From NCBI GenBank assembly GCA_002317245.1, contig DCIU01000133.1, positions 1 through 8,868 of the forward strand: a stretch of 8,868 nucleotides of DNA. The letters run 5' to 3'. Positions 1-7,215 of this stretch are shown piece by piece; position 1 is the first letter of the stretch, and each line of letters starts with the position of its first letter. Made by a program: the position numbers and the translations under genes. This DNA is from Lachnospiraceae bacterium UBA1718 (GTDB taxonomy: Bacteria; Bacillota; Clostridia; Lachnospirales; Lachnospiraceae). The notes beneath the pieces were generated by a model. The model was not told the DNA's origin. It saw only the letters and a program-made list of their open reading frames with translations, and ran no database searches.

Positions 1-20
1 CACTTTAGTGGTTCTTTTTT
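1..20 (+). terminator. Probable right half of a rho-independent terminator cut by the window edge
   Basis: The first bases read CAC-TTTA-GTGGT followed by TTCTTTTTT. This looks like the end of a left arm (CAC), a TTTA tetraloop, a right arm GTGGT and a U-tract on the plus strand. If the two bases before the window were AC, the stem would be five perfect pairs. It would end a gene entering from the left that converges on the minus-strand gene at 36-428, and it may also serve that gene. The left arm is mostly outside the window, so the call is an inference. Confidence 0.4.
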
Positions 21-35
21 ATTTCATGTAACTAC

Positions 36-428
36 CTACATCAGATCAAGTGGATCGACGTCATCGAGGTCAGCAGTGATGTTCTGCATGTTGACTGTAC
101 GGCGGCGGATTCTGGCGGCTTCAGAAGCCTTAACGATGTAATCCTTAATCTCGACAGAGTCCTTAATGTGCTTAAGCTCAATGACCTTATCTGTTGTATC
201 GCCTGTGTAGCAGGTAACTGTGCCGAGTCCGAACATTCTCTCGAAGAGAGAGCGTGAAAGCTTGGCATCATTAATCTTGTACATATAGCAGTCATTTTCC
301 TGCTGGTTTAAAAAACCGGTGTCAATTGTAAGTAAATCATCGCCAACGTTATATACTGTGAAAGTGAAAGGCAGTCCGAAAAAGACCCATCTTTTACGAG
401 CTGAATACTTAACCTCATTCTTATCCAT
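36..428 (-). CDS. Small bacterial PH-domain protein (bPH_2/DUF304-like)
   Basis: A 130-residue soluble protein with no signal peptide and no membrane segment. Residues about 10-105 fit the bacterial PH fold: a basic start, a Trp at 14 (RKRW), beta-rich segments through residue 76, and the family-typical stretch around 58-72 (SRSLFERMFGLGTV, compare 'l.r.fG.G.v'). The last ~25 residues form a basic patch (RIRRR, 106-110) followed by a very acidic tail (ADLDDVDPLD). The start is the ATG at 426-428, with AAGGAGG (437-443 on the opposite strand) eight bases upstream, which is a strong site. It is transcribed divergently from the cyclase gene. In this family PH domains are small scaffolds, often of unknown partner; many homologues are membrane-anchored, and this one is not. 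The family call is fairly firm, but no biochemical role can be given. Confidence 0.75.
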   Translation of the reverse strand: MDKNEVKYSARKRWVFFGLPFTFTVYNVGDDLLTIDTGFLNQQENDCYMYKINDAKLSRSLFERMFGLGTVTCYTGDTTDKVIELKHIKDSVEIKDYIVKASEAARIRRRTVNMQNITADLDDVDPLDLM

Positions 429-461
429 AACCCATTCCTCCTTAAGAAAAAATACAAATTC

Positions 462-490
462 AGTATAACCTATTTAGAGATAAATTAAAA
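462..490 (-). promoter_or_regulatory. Sigma-A-like promoter for the PH-domain gene
   Basis: On the minus strand the -10 box TATACT lies at 467-462, preceded 17 bases upstream by a weak -35 TTTTAA at 490-485. Transcription would begin near 455, giving a leader of about 27 bases that contains the AAGGAGG ribosome site. The -10 is good and the -35 is poor. The position just upstream of a strong ribosome site supports the call. Confidence 0.5.
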
Positions 491-492
491 CA

Positions 493-521
493 TTGATTAG
501 TATTATTCATTTTGATAAAAT
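493..521 (+). promoter_or_regulatory. Extended -10 sigma-A-like promoter for the cyclase-ddl-murF operon
   Basis: A -35 box TTGATT (493-498) is followed after exactly 17 bases by a -10 box TAAAAT (516-521), with the extended -10 element TGA at 513-515. The predicted start of transcription is near 528, leaving a leader of about 31 bases before the GTG at 559. The -35 begins at the same base as the TTG that would start the longest open reading frame, which argues against that TTG as the real start. The -35 of the divergent promoter (485-490) is only two bases away. Confidence 0.6.
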
Positions 522-545
522 AATCGTGGTTTATTCTGCAATATT

Positions 546-551
546 GAAAGG
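546..551 (+). promoter_or_regulatory. Ribosome binding site that decides the cyclase start
   Basis: GAAAGG ends seven bases before the GTG at 559. No comparable purine-rich site precedes the in-frame TTG at 493, the GTG at 526 or the TTG at 544. Starting at 559 gives a normal receptor N-terminus: a short basic segment directly followed by the first membrane helix. Confidence 0.55.
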
Positions 552-558
552 CAAGTTT

Positions 559-3396
559 GTGAGGAATCAAAAAACTAAGATTAAAAAAATAATAACGACT
601 AACCGTGTTAAGGCAAGCACTTTTACTGTTGTAGTCCTTATACTGACGCTAGCTGTGTTTTTTGAGATAACAATGCAGGTTAGGAATAACAGGAAGAAGG
701 TTAATGAATCTTCAGCTATTCTTGCGGAGCAGATCGCAGAGCAGATCCACAGCAATTCTACAAGGGAAGAAGTATTATCTGATACGCACAAGGAGTCATA
801 TATAGTCAGAGCCCAGTCTGCAGCATACATTATAGACAATAATGATTTGTATATTCATAGTGTTGCCAAGTTGAAGACAGTTGCTGATGTTATAGAAGTT
901 GATGAGATTAATATCTTCAATGAAGAGGGTGTAATCTATGCTGGTACTCATCCGGAATACTACGGTACAAGTATGGATGCTGGTGATCAGATAAGATACT
1001 TCAAGCCTATGCTCTATGATAAGAAGCTGTCTATGTGCCAGGATGCAACATATAACACAGTACTTGGCAAGATGATGATGTACGCCTGTGTCTGGAATGA
1101 GGCTGGAACAAGAATATATCAGATTGGTATATCACCTACGAGACTTATTAATGAGATGGAGATTACTTCGGTAGCTTCTATTATTGACGATATTCCCTAT
1201 CGTAACTCCATGACAGTAATGATTGCTGATGCAGAGACTGAGGAGATTCTTGGCTCCACAACTGATGGTTATGTTGGAATGAATCTGGCTGACTTCGAAC
1301 TGGGCGGTTTGAATGTTCCTATTGAGGACAGATGCGAGACTAAGGCTGTTATTGATGGTGAGGCAAGCTATTGCGTTGTATATAATCAGGGTGATTACCT
1401 GATTACGGTGTCACAGAGTATATATTTATCTAACCAGGATATTGCCGTTAGTACATTGATTATGGTAGCCTTCCTGGTTGCAGCAATCCTGCTCCTTCTG
1501 TATTTTATCAATACTGCTGTGGACAGGGTTAGAGAGCAGGAGACAGTATACCTTCGTGAGGTTGAGAAGGAACGTGCCAGTCGATTAGAGACTACGATGA
1601 ACGACATCATGAAGAATGCTCTTGATCAGCATAATACCCTGGATGGTATTAAGATAGTTGTTCGTGAGGTTGCTAAGGAGCTTGGTGCCAATGCGTGCAT
1701 GCTCTATGCTGTTGACACCCAGATTGGTCTTGGGGCTATTAATGTTCAGTGGAAGATGATGCCAGATGGAACTGATGAGTTCATTCCGGTTGAGGATGCT
1801 GAGATTCCAAGGGACACATGGACCTGGAGCATCAGTACAGATGGTAACGCTGTTATTTATGATACAGAGGAAATTAAGAATATATCTGAAGCTGCTTATG
1901 AGGACTACCGCAAGGCTGGAACAGAAAAGGCCGCTATTATTTCCTTCATCAATCAGTACAGGGCCATTGGTTTCATGTCAATTTCCAACCCTAATGTAGA
2001 ACGTATGGAAGATATAGCCATGGTTATGAAGCAGATGAGTAAGTTTGTTATCTCCCTGCTTAAGATGAAGGCTGCCTTTGACAAGCTGACTTATCTTGGT
2101 TTTAACGATAATCTTACCCATGCCTTTAACAGGCGTGCCCTTGATGATAGAGCAGATAAGCTTGAAATGGGTTCAACGCTTGGTATTTTGTTCTGTGATA
2201 TAACGGGACTTAAGAGGATGAATGATGAGCAGGGCCATGATGCTGGAGATAAGCTTATTATTAGTGCATATAATGCCCTCGAGGATGAGTTCGGTGCAAC
2301 TGACGTATACCGTGTAGGTGGTGATGAATTCATCTGTGTAATTGAGGACGTTACCAGTGGTCAGTTCAATCAGATTGTTAAGGATCTTGAGTTTGCCCTT
2401 ATCCAGAAGGGTGTTGAGATGTCAGTAGGTTCTTCGTGGACAGGAGACTATGCTGGCGACTTCGCATACCTTGAGAGAAGAGCTGATGCGAATATGTATA
2501 CCAAGAAGGTTGAATACTACAAGAAGCATCCAGAACTTAAGCGTGAAGTATTCGAGCGCAGGCAGAGTAATGAGATGCGTTCTATGATTGAGAACCTTGC
2601 TAAGGCTTATCCGCTCGTTGGTACTGTTAATCTCGTTGATGGTTCTTACAGAATTATCAAGGGTATGGATTATGTTGTAGAGGCTGCATCACTTCATACA
2701 CATTTCGATGATCTGGTAAAGGATGTAAGAGCTACATCATTTACACGTGATTCTGCCAAGAAGCTTAGTGATACTGCATTTGTGACTGATATTATCAGAT
2801 TGCTCACTGATGATGACAGCTTCGAATACAGATATCAGCTTATTGATGGTGGCTGGCAGCAGATGACATATCAGGTGACTGAACGTGATGAAGATGGTAA
2901 GCCAATAAGGACGATATTCTACGCTAACAAGGTAAGTGATGCTCTGGCTGAGCGACTTGATCAGGATCTGACTACCCAGAATGGGTATGAGATGCTTGAC
3001 GGCTTATGCTATGACTATTCGATAATCTCAATTGTTGATAAGAACGAGAACAGGGTTAAAGTATATCGATACAATAACTTCCCTGAGAAGGTTGCTAATG
3101 CTATCAATACCATGTCATATACAGATGTTGTTAAATGGTATGCAGATGCCTATGTAGATGAATCAGATTATGACAGATTCTTAGATATGTGTGACCTGGA
3201 CAAAATAGACTCAAGACTGACTGATAGAAGGATGTCATTTATCTTTAAGACTAAGAATGACTTCAGGAACGTCGAGGGTGGTACATTTGCGAGATACTAT
3301 TTCTATAAGACTAGTGATGAAGTTGACACATATGTATTTGCTACCAGAGATGTTACGGAGAATTTACTGCTATTACTTGGAAAGAAGGAAAGCTAA
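559..3396 (+). CDS. Membrane diguanylate cyclase: Cache-like sensor, GAF, GGDEF and two C-terminal PAS-like modules
   Basis: Predicted to make cyclic di-GMP from two GTP in response to an external signal. From the GTG start the protein has 945 residues, in this order: basic N-terminus; TM1 about 20-38; an extracellular region about 39-294 resembling a double Cache domain (for example DEINIFNEEGVIYAG); TM2 about 295-317; a charged linker helix; a GAF-like domain about 353-503; a GGDEF domain about 508-653; then two similar PAS-like modules at about 675-798 and 816-936. The GGDEF active-site motif is intact (RVGGDEF), as are the nucleotide-binding CDITGLKRMND and GHDAGD elements; there is no EAL or HD-GYP domain. 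The RxxD inhibitory motif is absent: the residues before the motif read FGATDVYR, one shorter than the usual spacing. The reading frame extends up to a TTG at 493, but a promoter occupies that stretch. The stop overlaps the ddl start (TAATG). The cyclase call is strong; the signal and partners are unknown. Confidence 0.85.
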   Translation: MRNQKTKIKKIITTNRVKASTFTVVVLILTLAVFFEITMQVRNNRKKVNESSAILAEQIAEQIHSNSTREEVLSDTHKESYIVRAQSAAYIIDNNDLYIHSVAKLKTVADVIEVDEINIFNEEGVIYAGTHPEYYGTSMDAGDQIRYFKPMLYDKKLSMCQDATYNTVLGKMMMYACVWNEAGTRIYQIGISPTRLINEMEITSVASIIDDIPYRNSMTVMIADAETEEILGSTTDGYVGMNLADFELGGLNVPIEDRCETKAVIDGEASYCVVYNQGDYLITVSQSIYLSNQDIAVSTLIMVAFLVAAILLLLYFINTAVDRVREQETVYLREVEKERASRLETTMNDIMKNALDQHNTLDGIKIVVREVAKELGANACMLYAVDTQIGLGAINVQWKMMPDGTDEFIPVEDAEIPRDTWTWSISTDGNAVIYDTEEIKNISEAAYEDYRKAGTEKAAIISFINQYRAIGFMSISNPNVERMEDIAMVMKQMSKFVISLLKMKAAFDKLTYLGFNDNLTHAFNRRALDDRADKLEMGSTLGILFCDITGLKRMNDEQGHDAGDKLIISAYNALEDEFGATDVYRVGGDEFICVIEDVTSGQFNQIVKDLEFALIQKGVEMSVGSSWTGDYAGDFAYLERRADANMYTKKVEYYKKHPELKREVFERRQSNEMRSMIENLAKAYPLVGTVNLVDGSYRIIKGMDYVVEAASLHTHFDDLVKDVRATSFTRDSAKKLSDTAFVTDIIRLLTDDDSFEYRYQLIDGGWQQMTYQVTERDEDGKPIRTIFYANKVSDALAERLDQDLTTQNGYEMLDGLCYDYSIISIVDKNENRVKVYRYNNFPEKVANAINTMSYTDVVKWYADAYVDESDYDRFLDMCDLDKIDSRLTDRRMSFIFKTKNDFRNVEGGTFARYYFYKTSDEVDTYVFATRDVTENLLLLLGKKES

Positions 3397-4421
3397 TGAA
3401 CATAGTTGTTTTAGCTGGTGGAACCAGTACAGAGAGAGATGTATCTCTCGTAACAGGTAAGAATGTATATGGAGCCCTTAAGAGTAAGGGACACAAGGTA
3501 GTAATTGTTGATGTATACCTTGGGTATGAGGGAGATATTACAGGCATCTTTGATGCAGATATTGACTGGACTGAGCAGATTAGCGCAATTTCAGCAGATG
3601 CTCCTGATATCGACAGTATCAAGGCATTAAGACCAGACGGGGATAAGAATTTCTTCGGCCCTAATGTAATTGCAATGTGCCAGATGGCAGATGCTGTATT
3701 CATGGGACTCCATGGAGAGAATGGCGAGAATGGCAAGATTCAGGCTACCTTTGACCTCATGGGAATCAAGTATACAGGTACCGACCCTATGAGCTCTGCA
3801 ATCTGCATGAACAAACAGGTCGCTAAGGAGCTTATGGCATACAATGGCGTGCCAGTACCTAAGGGCGTTCATCTTTACAAAGGTGATGACACTAAGAATA
3901 CAGTAGGATATCCATGTGTTGTTAAGGCCTGCAATGGTGGTTCCAGCATAGGAGTATCCATCTGTAATAATGAGGAAGAATATAAGACTGGAGTAGAAGA
4001 GGCCTTCAGAATTGATAATGAACTTCTGGTGGAGGAGTATGTTAAGGGACGTGAGTTCTCTGTGGCAGTTATTGATGGCAAGGCACTTCCAATAATTGAG
4101 ATTGCTCCACTTGTTGGCTTCTATGATTACAAGAATAAGTACCAGGCCGGCTCAGCAGTTGAGACATGTCCGGCAGAGTTGGACTTAAATAAGACCAGGG
4201 AAATGCAGAGTTATGCAGAGCGTGGCTACAGGGCGTTAAGACTTCAGTGCTACGCCAGACTGGATTTCCTTATGAATAGCGAAGGCAAGTTATACTGCCT
4301 TGAGGCCAATACACTTCCTGGAATGACAGCCACAAGTCTGGTTCCACAGGAAGCAAGAGCCATCGGAATTGAATTCCCAGATTTATGCGAACTCATGATT
4401 AAGAGTGCATTAGCTAAGTAA
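3396..4421 (+). CDS. ddl: D-alanine--D-alanine ligase
   Basis: Cytoplasmic ATP-grasp ligase that joins two D-alanines for the peptidoglycan stem peptide. At 341 residues it has normal length. Family landmarks in order: the N-terminal LAGGTSTERDVSL with the substrate-positioning Glu13; LHGENGENG (105-113); the glycine-rich ATP loop GGSSIGV (181-187); the omega-loop YDYKNKY (243-249), which keeps the Lys-Tyr pair typical of D-Ala-D-Ala enzymes rather than the His of VanA-type D-lactate ligases; ARLDF (287-291); and the metal-binding EANTLPGMTATSL (303-315). Two mild departures are Ala178 where Pro is usual before the ATP loop (KACNGGSS) and Ala304 in EANT where Val or Ile is usual. The ATG shares its A with the upstream TAA, with AAGGAA at 3385-3390, so translation is probably coupled to the cyclase. 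murF follows 11 bases later. Confidence 0.95.
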   Translation: MNIVVLAGGTSTERDVSLVTGKNVYGALKSKGHKVVIVDVYLGYEGDITGIFDADIDWTEQISAISADAPDIDSIKALRPDGDKNFFGPNVIAMCQMADAVFMGLHGENGENGKIQATFDLMGIKYTGTDPMSSAICMNKQVAKELMAYNGVPVPKGVHLYKGDDTKNTVGYPCVVKACNGGSSIGVSICNNEEEYKTGVEEAFRIDNELLVEEYVKGREFSVAVIDGKALPIIEIAPLVGFYDYKNKYQAGSAVETCPAELDLNKTREMQSYAERGYRALRLQCYARLDFLMNSEGKLYCLEANTLPGMTATSLVPQEARAIGIEFPDLCELMIKSALAK

Positions 4422-4432
4422 CAGGCGAGATA

Positions 4433-5806
4433 ATGAAGAATATGACACTGGCAGCCATTGCGGCTGCCGTTAATGGAACTTTATATTATGCAGAGAATGC
4501 TGATACTGAAAAGGTGGAAGCGACTCAGGTAATCATCGACTCCAGGAAGATAATACCTGGTGGAATGTTTATTGCGACTCCTGGTGAGAGAGTGGATGGC
4601 CATTCCTTCATTCCTCAGGTTTTTGAGAAGGGAGCCATGGGTGTTATCTGTCAGACTCTTCCTGATAAGCCTCTGGGACCTTGTATTCTAGTTGAGGATT
4701 CCTTCCAGGCCCTTAAGGATGTGGCTGCCTATTACCGAGACCAGCTGGATATTAAGGTTGTTGGAATTACAGGCAGTGTTGGTAAGACATCTACCAAGGA
4801 ATTCGTTGCAAGTGTCCTGGCAGAACACTATAAGACAGCCAAGACTCAGGCCAACTTTAATAATGAAGTGGGTGTTCCATTAACTATTCTGTCAGTTACA
4901 GAAGAGGATGAAGTTCTGGTTCTTGAGATGGGAATTAATCACTTCGGTGAGATGACAAGATTATCTGCAATTGGCAAGCCTGACATAGTACTAATTACCA
5001 ATATTGGCCAGTGCCATCTTGAGCATCTGGGCGACAGGGACGGAGTGCTGAAGGCTAAGACAGAAGTTTTCACCGGAATGAATAGGGATGGAATCGTTAT
5101 TCTCAATGGTGATGATGATAAATTAATTACCGTTAAGGACGTATATGGTAAGAGACCATTACTATTTGGTCATAAGGAAGAATTTGATATACATGTGATT
5201 AAGACAGCCAGTAAGGGACTGTTCGGGACAGCTGCAGACTTAGAAAGTGCTAGTGGCAGCAGGGTTTCCGTTAATATTCCACTTCCTGGTGAGCATATGG
5301 TTAATAATGCTATGGCAGCTATGGCTGTGGGAGAGGTGTTAGGACTTAATACCGAAGAGATAGCGGAGGGAATTGCTAAGGTTCCGGCTACTTCGGGAAG
5401 AAGTAATATCATCAAGGGAGATAAGTACACTCTTATTGATGACTGCTATAATGCCAATCCAACTTCGATGAAGTCAGCTATAGACCTGCTTAATTGTGCG
5501 GACACCTCCAGAGTGGCAATCCTAGGAGATATGTTCGAACTGGGAGGAGATGAGCTTAAGCTTCATGGTGAAGTTGGTGCTTACGCGGCAACATCGGGAA
5601 TTGATGTGTTGATCTGCATCGGCCAGCTATCCAAGGCTATGTATGATTCAGCCAGTGAGCAGCAGACAGCGATGACTTATTACTTCACTGACCGTGAATC
5701 AGCCATAAGTGCTCTTCCTAATATCTTAAGAGAAGGTGATTCAATACTGATTAAGGCTTCGCACAGTATGGGCTTTGAGAAGATCGTTGAATCATTAAAT
5801 AAATAA
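4433..5806 (+). CDS. murF: UDP-N-acetylmuramoyl-tripeptide--D-alanyl-D-alanine ligase
   Basis: Adds the D-Ala-D-Ala made by Ddl to UDP-MurNAc-tripeptide, using ATP, to complete the cytoplasmic pentapeptide precursor. The 457 residues are typical of MurF. N-terminal UDP-MurNAc-binding domain: IIDSRKIIPGGMFIATPG (34-51). Central ATPase: P-loop GITGSVGKTS (111-120, Lys118), NFNNEVGVP (141-149), LEMGINHFGEM (164-174), TNIGQCHLEHLG (189-200), and KAKTE (207-211), whose second Lys is in the position carbamylated in Mur ligases. C-terminal domain: IDDCYNANPTSM (335-346), LGDMFELG (364-371) and KASHSMGFEKIV (441-452). It sits 11 bases after ddl, its pathway partner. The ribosome site is poor (AGGCGAG, 4423-4429, only three bases from the ATG). 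The in-frame ATG at 4442 would also give a family-like N-terminus, so the start is uncertain by three codons. Confidence 0.95.
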   Translation: MKNMTLAAIAAAVNGTLYYAENADTEKVEATQVIIDSRKIIPGGMFIATPGERVDGHSFIPQVFEKGAMGVICQTLPDKPLGPCILVEDSFQALKDVAAYYRDQLDIKVVGITGSVGKTSTKEFVASVLAEHYKTAKTQANFNNEVGVPLTILSVTEEDEVLVLEMGINHFGEMTRLSAIGKPDIVLITNIGQCHLEHLGDRDGVLKAKTEVFTGMNRDGIVILNGDDDKLITVKDVYGKRPLLFGHKEEFDIHVIKTASKGLFGTAADLESASGSRVSVNIPLPGEHMVNNAMAAMAVGEVLGLNTEEIAEGIAKVPATSGRSNIIKGDKYTLIDDCYNANPTSMKSAIDLLNCADTSRVAILGDMFELGGDELKLHGEVGAYAATSGIDVLICIGQLSKAMYDSASEQQTAMTYYFTDRESAISALPNILREGDSILIKASHSMGFEKIVESLNK

Positions 5807-5837
5807 TATAAGCTTACTTAAGCGAAGGGAGACTAAT

Positions 5838-6758
5838 ATGCCAAGACATCTTTTGAATCCTTTGGATTTCTCTGTTGAAGAGCTTGATCAGTTATTTGAT
5901 CTTGCTAATGATATAGAGGCGAATCCTCAGAAGTACGCTAAGGTCTGCGAGGGCAAGAAACTCGCAACATGTTTCTATGAGCCAAGTACAAGAACCAGAC
6001 TCAGTTTCGAGGCAGCAATGCTTAATCTGGGTGGTAATGTATTAGGTTTTTCGGAGGCAAGCAGTTCCTCAGCGTCCAAGGGCGAGAGCGTATCTGATAC
6101 AATCAGGGTTATCTCTTGTTACGCAGACATCTGCGCAATGAGACATCCTAAGGAGGGAGCAGCATTCGTAGCAGCTTCCAAGTCACTTATTCCAGTTATT
6201 AATGCAGGTGACGGTGGACATCAGCATCCAACACAGACGCTTACGGACCTTCTGACAATCAGAAGCCTCAAGGGAAGACTTGGTAATTATACCATTGGTC
6301 TCTGTGGAGACCTTAAGTTCGGTAGAACAGTACACTCCCTTATTAACGCGCTTACAAGATATGACAATATTAACTTCGTATTCATATCTCCAGAGGAGTT
6401 AAGAGTACCTGACGTAATTACAGATATGCTCGAGAAGAAGGGCATCCCTTACAAGGAAGTAATCAGACTTGAGGAAGTAATGGCAGACCTGGACATTCTC
6501 TATATGACAAGAGTTCAGAGAGAGCGATTCTTCAATGAAGAGGATTACGTAAGACTGAAGGACTTCTACATCTTAACAGCTGACAAGATGGAACTGGCCA
6601 AGAAAGATATGACTATTCTCCATCCGCTTCCAAGAGTTAACGAGATTGCTGTGGAGATTGATGATGATCCAAGAGCAGCCTACTTCAAGCAGGCACAGTA
6701 CGGCGTGTACGTACGAATGGCACTTATTGTTACATTGCTTGGTATCAAGCTCGATTAG
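5838..6758 (+). CDS. pyrB: Aspartate carbamoyltransferase, catalytic chain
   Basis: Condenses carbamoyl phosphate with L-aspartate, the committed step of de novo pyrimidine synthesis, in the cytoplasm. It is full length at 306 residues. Carbamoyl-phosphate site: YEPSTRTR (47-54), with Ser80/Lys81 from the loop donated by the neighbouring subunit (SASKGES), Arg102 (RHP), and His130 and Gln133 in HPTQ. Aspartate side: FGRTV (161-165), TRVQRERF (224-231) and LHPLPR (261-266). The start ATG has AAGGGAG (5825-5831) six bases upstream. It lies 31 bases after murF with no terminator hairpin of useful size between them, and 13 bases before pyrI. No UTP-type attenuator (pyrimidine-rich leader plus terminator) and no obvious PyrR-binding leader is visible in that gap. 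Expression therefore probably comes from read-through, or from a promoter I cannot recognise. Confidence 0.96.
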   Translation: MPRHLLNPLDFSVEELDQLFDLANDIEANPQKYAKVCEGKKLATCFYEPSTRTRLSFEAAMLNLGGNVLGFSEASSSSASKGESVSDTIRVISCYADICAMRHPKEGAAFVAASKSLIPVINAGDGGHQHPTQTLTDLLTIRSLKGRLGNYTIGLCGDLKFGRTVHSLINALTRYDNINFVFISPEELRVPDVITDMLEKKGIPYKEVIRLEEVMADLDILYMTRVQRERFFNEEDYVRLKDFYILTADKMELAKKDMTILHPLPRVNEIAVEIDDDPRAAYFKQAQYGVYVRMALIVTLLGIKLD

Positions 6759-6771
6759 TTAGGAGGGTCAT

Positions 6772-7206
6772 ATGCTTAACGTAGGTAAGATTGAAGAGGG
6801 ATTCGTTCTCGATCATATTAAGGCAGGTCAGTCCCTGTCTATATATCATCACTTAAGACTGGACAAGATGGACTGCACAGTTGCCATCATCAAGAATGCC
6901 AAGTCTGAGAAGATGGGTAAAAAAGATATCCTTAAGGTTGAGTGTGATATTGAGTTACTTAACCTTGATGTACTGGCTGTAATAGACAGGAATATTACTG
7001 TTAATGTAATTAAGGATGGAGAGATAGTAGCTAAGAAGGATCTTACACTTCCAACAACTATCACTCATGTACTTAAGTGCAAGAATCCTAGATGTATTAC
7101 ATCTATTGAGCAGGAATTGCCACAGAAGTTCTTCCTTGCTGATGAGGAGACAGGCCTGTATAGATGCCAGTATTGTGAAGAAAAGTTTGACAGAAGAGAA
7201 TTATAG
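6772..7206 (+). CDS. pyrI: Aspartate carbamoyltransferase, regulatory chain
   Basis: The allosteric, zinc-binding subunit that assembles with PyrB trimers and lets nucleotides tune flux. It has 144 residues, slightly shorter than the E. coli protein (153). The N-terminal effector domain carries VLDHIKAG (12-19) and MGKKDILKVE (48-57), which align with the E. coli nucleotide-contact residues Asp19/His20 and Lys56/Lys60; a further Lys pair at 88-89 aligns near Lys94. The C-terminal zinc domain has the four cysteines Cys103, Cys108, Cys132 and Cys135 (CKNPRC and CQYC), which dock on PyrB. The strong ribosome site AGGAGGG (6761-6767) lies four bases before the ATG. The 13-base gap to pyrB indicates co-transcription and equimolar production. 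All residues expected for effector and zinc binding are present, so I expect a regulated holoenzyme; which nucleotides activate or inhibit cannot be read from the sequence. Confidence 0.95.
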   Translation: MLNVGKIEEGFVLDHIKAGQSLSIYHHLRLDKMDCTVAIIKNAKSEKMGKKDILKVECDIELLNLDVLAVIDRNITVNVIKDGEIVAKKDLTLPTTITHVLKCKNPRCITSIEQELPQKFFLADEETGLYRCQYCEEKFDRREL

Positions 7207-7215
7207 TTATATCGT
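7187..7215 (+). promoter_or_regulatory. Candidate promoter for the antiporter gene, inside the end of pyrI
   Basis: A consensus -35 TTGACA (7187-7192) lies in the last codons of pyrI. Seventeen bases later comes TATCGT (7210-7215), four of six matches to the -10 consensus; TATATC (7208-7213) is an alternative at 15-base spacing. Transcription would start near 7222, about 45 bases before the antiporter ATG. The perfect -35 could be chance in coding sequence, so this is tentative. The rest of the 61-base gap holds only the antiporter ribosome site AAGGGAG (7251-7257); no terminator is seen. Confidence 0.35.

Noticed and set aside
471..500. Possible operator palindrome or c-di-GMP riboswitch in the divergent region
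   Set aside because: Only short AT-rich matches such as CTATTTAG are present. The predicted 31-base leader of the cyclase gene is far too short for a riboswitch aptamer.
3353..3736. Long open frame on the minus strand across the cyclase/ddl junction (127 codons)
   Set aside because: It lies opposite clearly conserved coding sequence, has no ribosome site or family resemblance, and reads as an antisense shadow of ddl.
3930..4320. Ddl as a VanA-type D-Ala-D-Lac resistance ligase
   Set aside because: The omega-loop keeps the Lys-Tyr pair of D-Ala-D-Ala enzymes, no vanH/vanX neighbours are present, and the gene sits beside murF; a housekeeping enzyme fits better.
5787..5812. Possible promoter for pyrB (TTGAAT with TATAAG)
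   Set aside because: The gap between the two boxes is only 14 bases, and no better-spaced -10 exists; not supportable as a promoter.
5812..5823. Inverted repeat GCTT-ACTT-AAGC between murF and pyrB
   Set aside because: Only four pairs with a tetraloop and no U-tract after it; too weak for a terminator or attenuator, and it adjoins the pyrB ribosome site.
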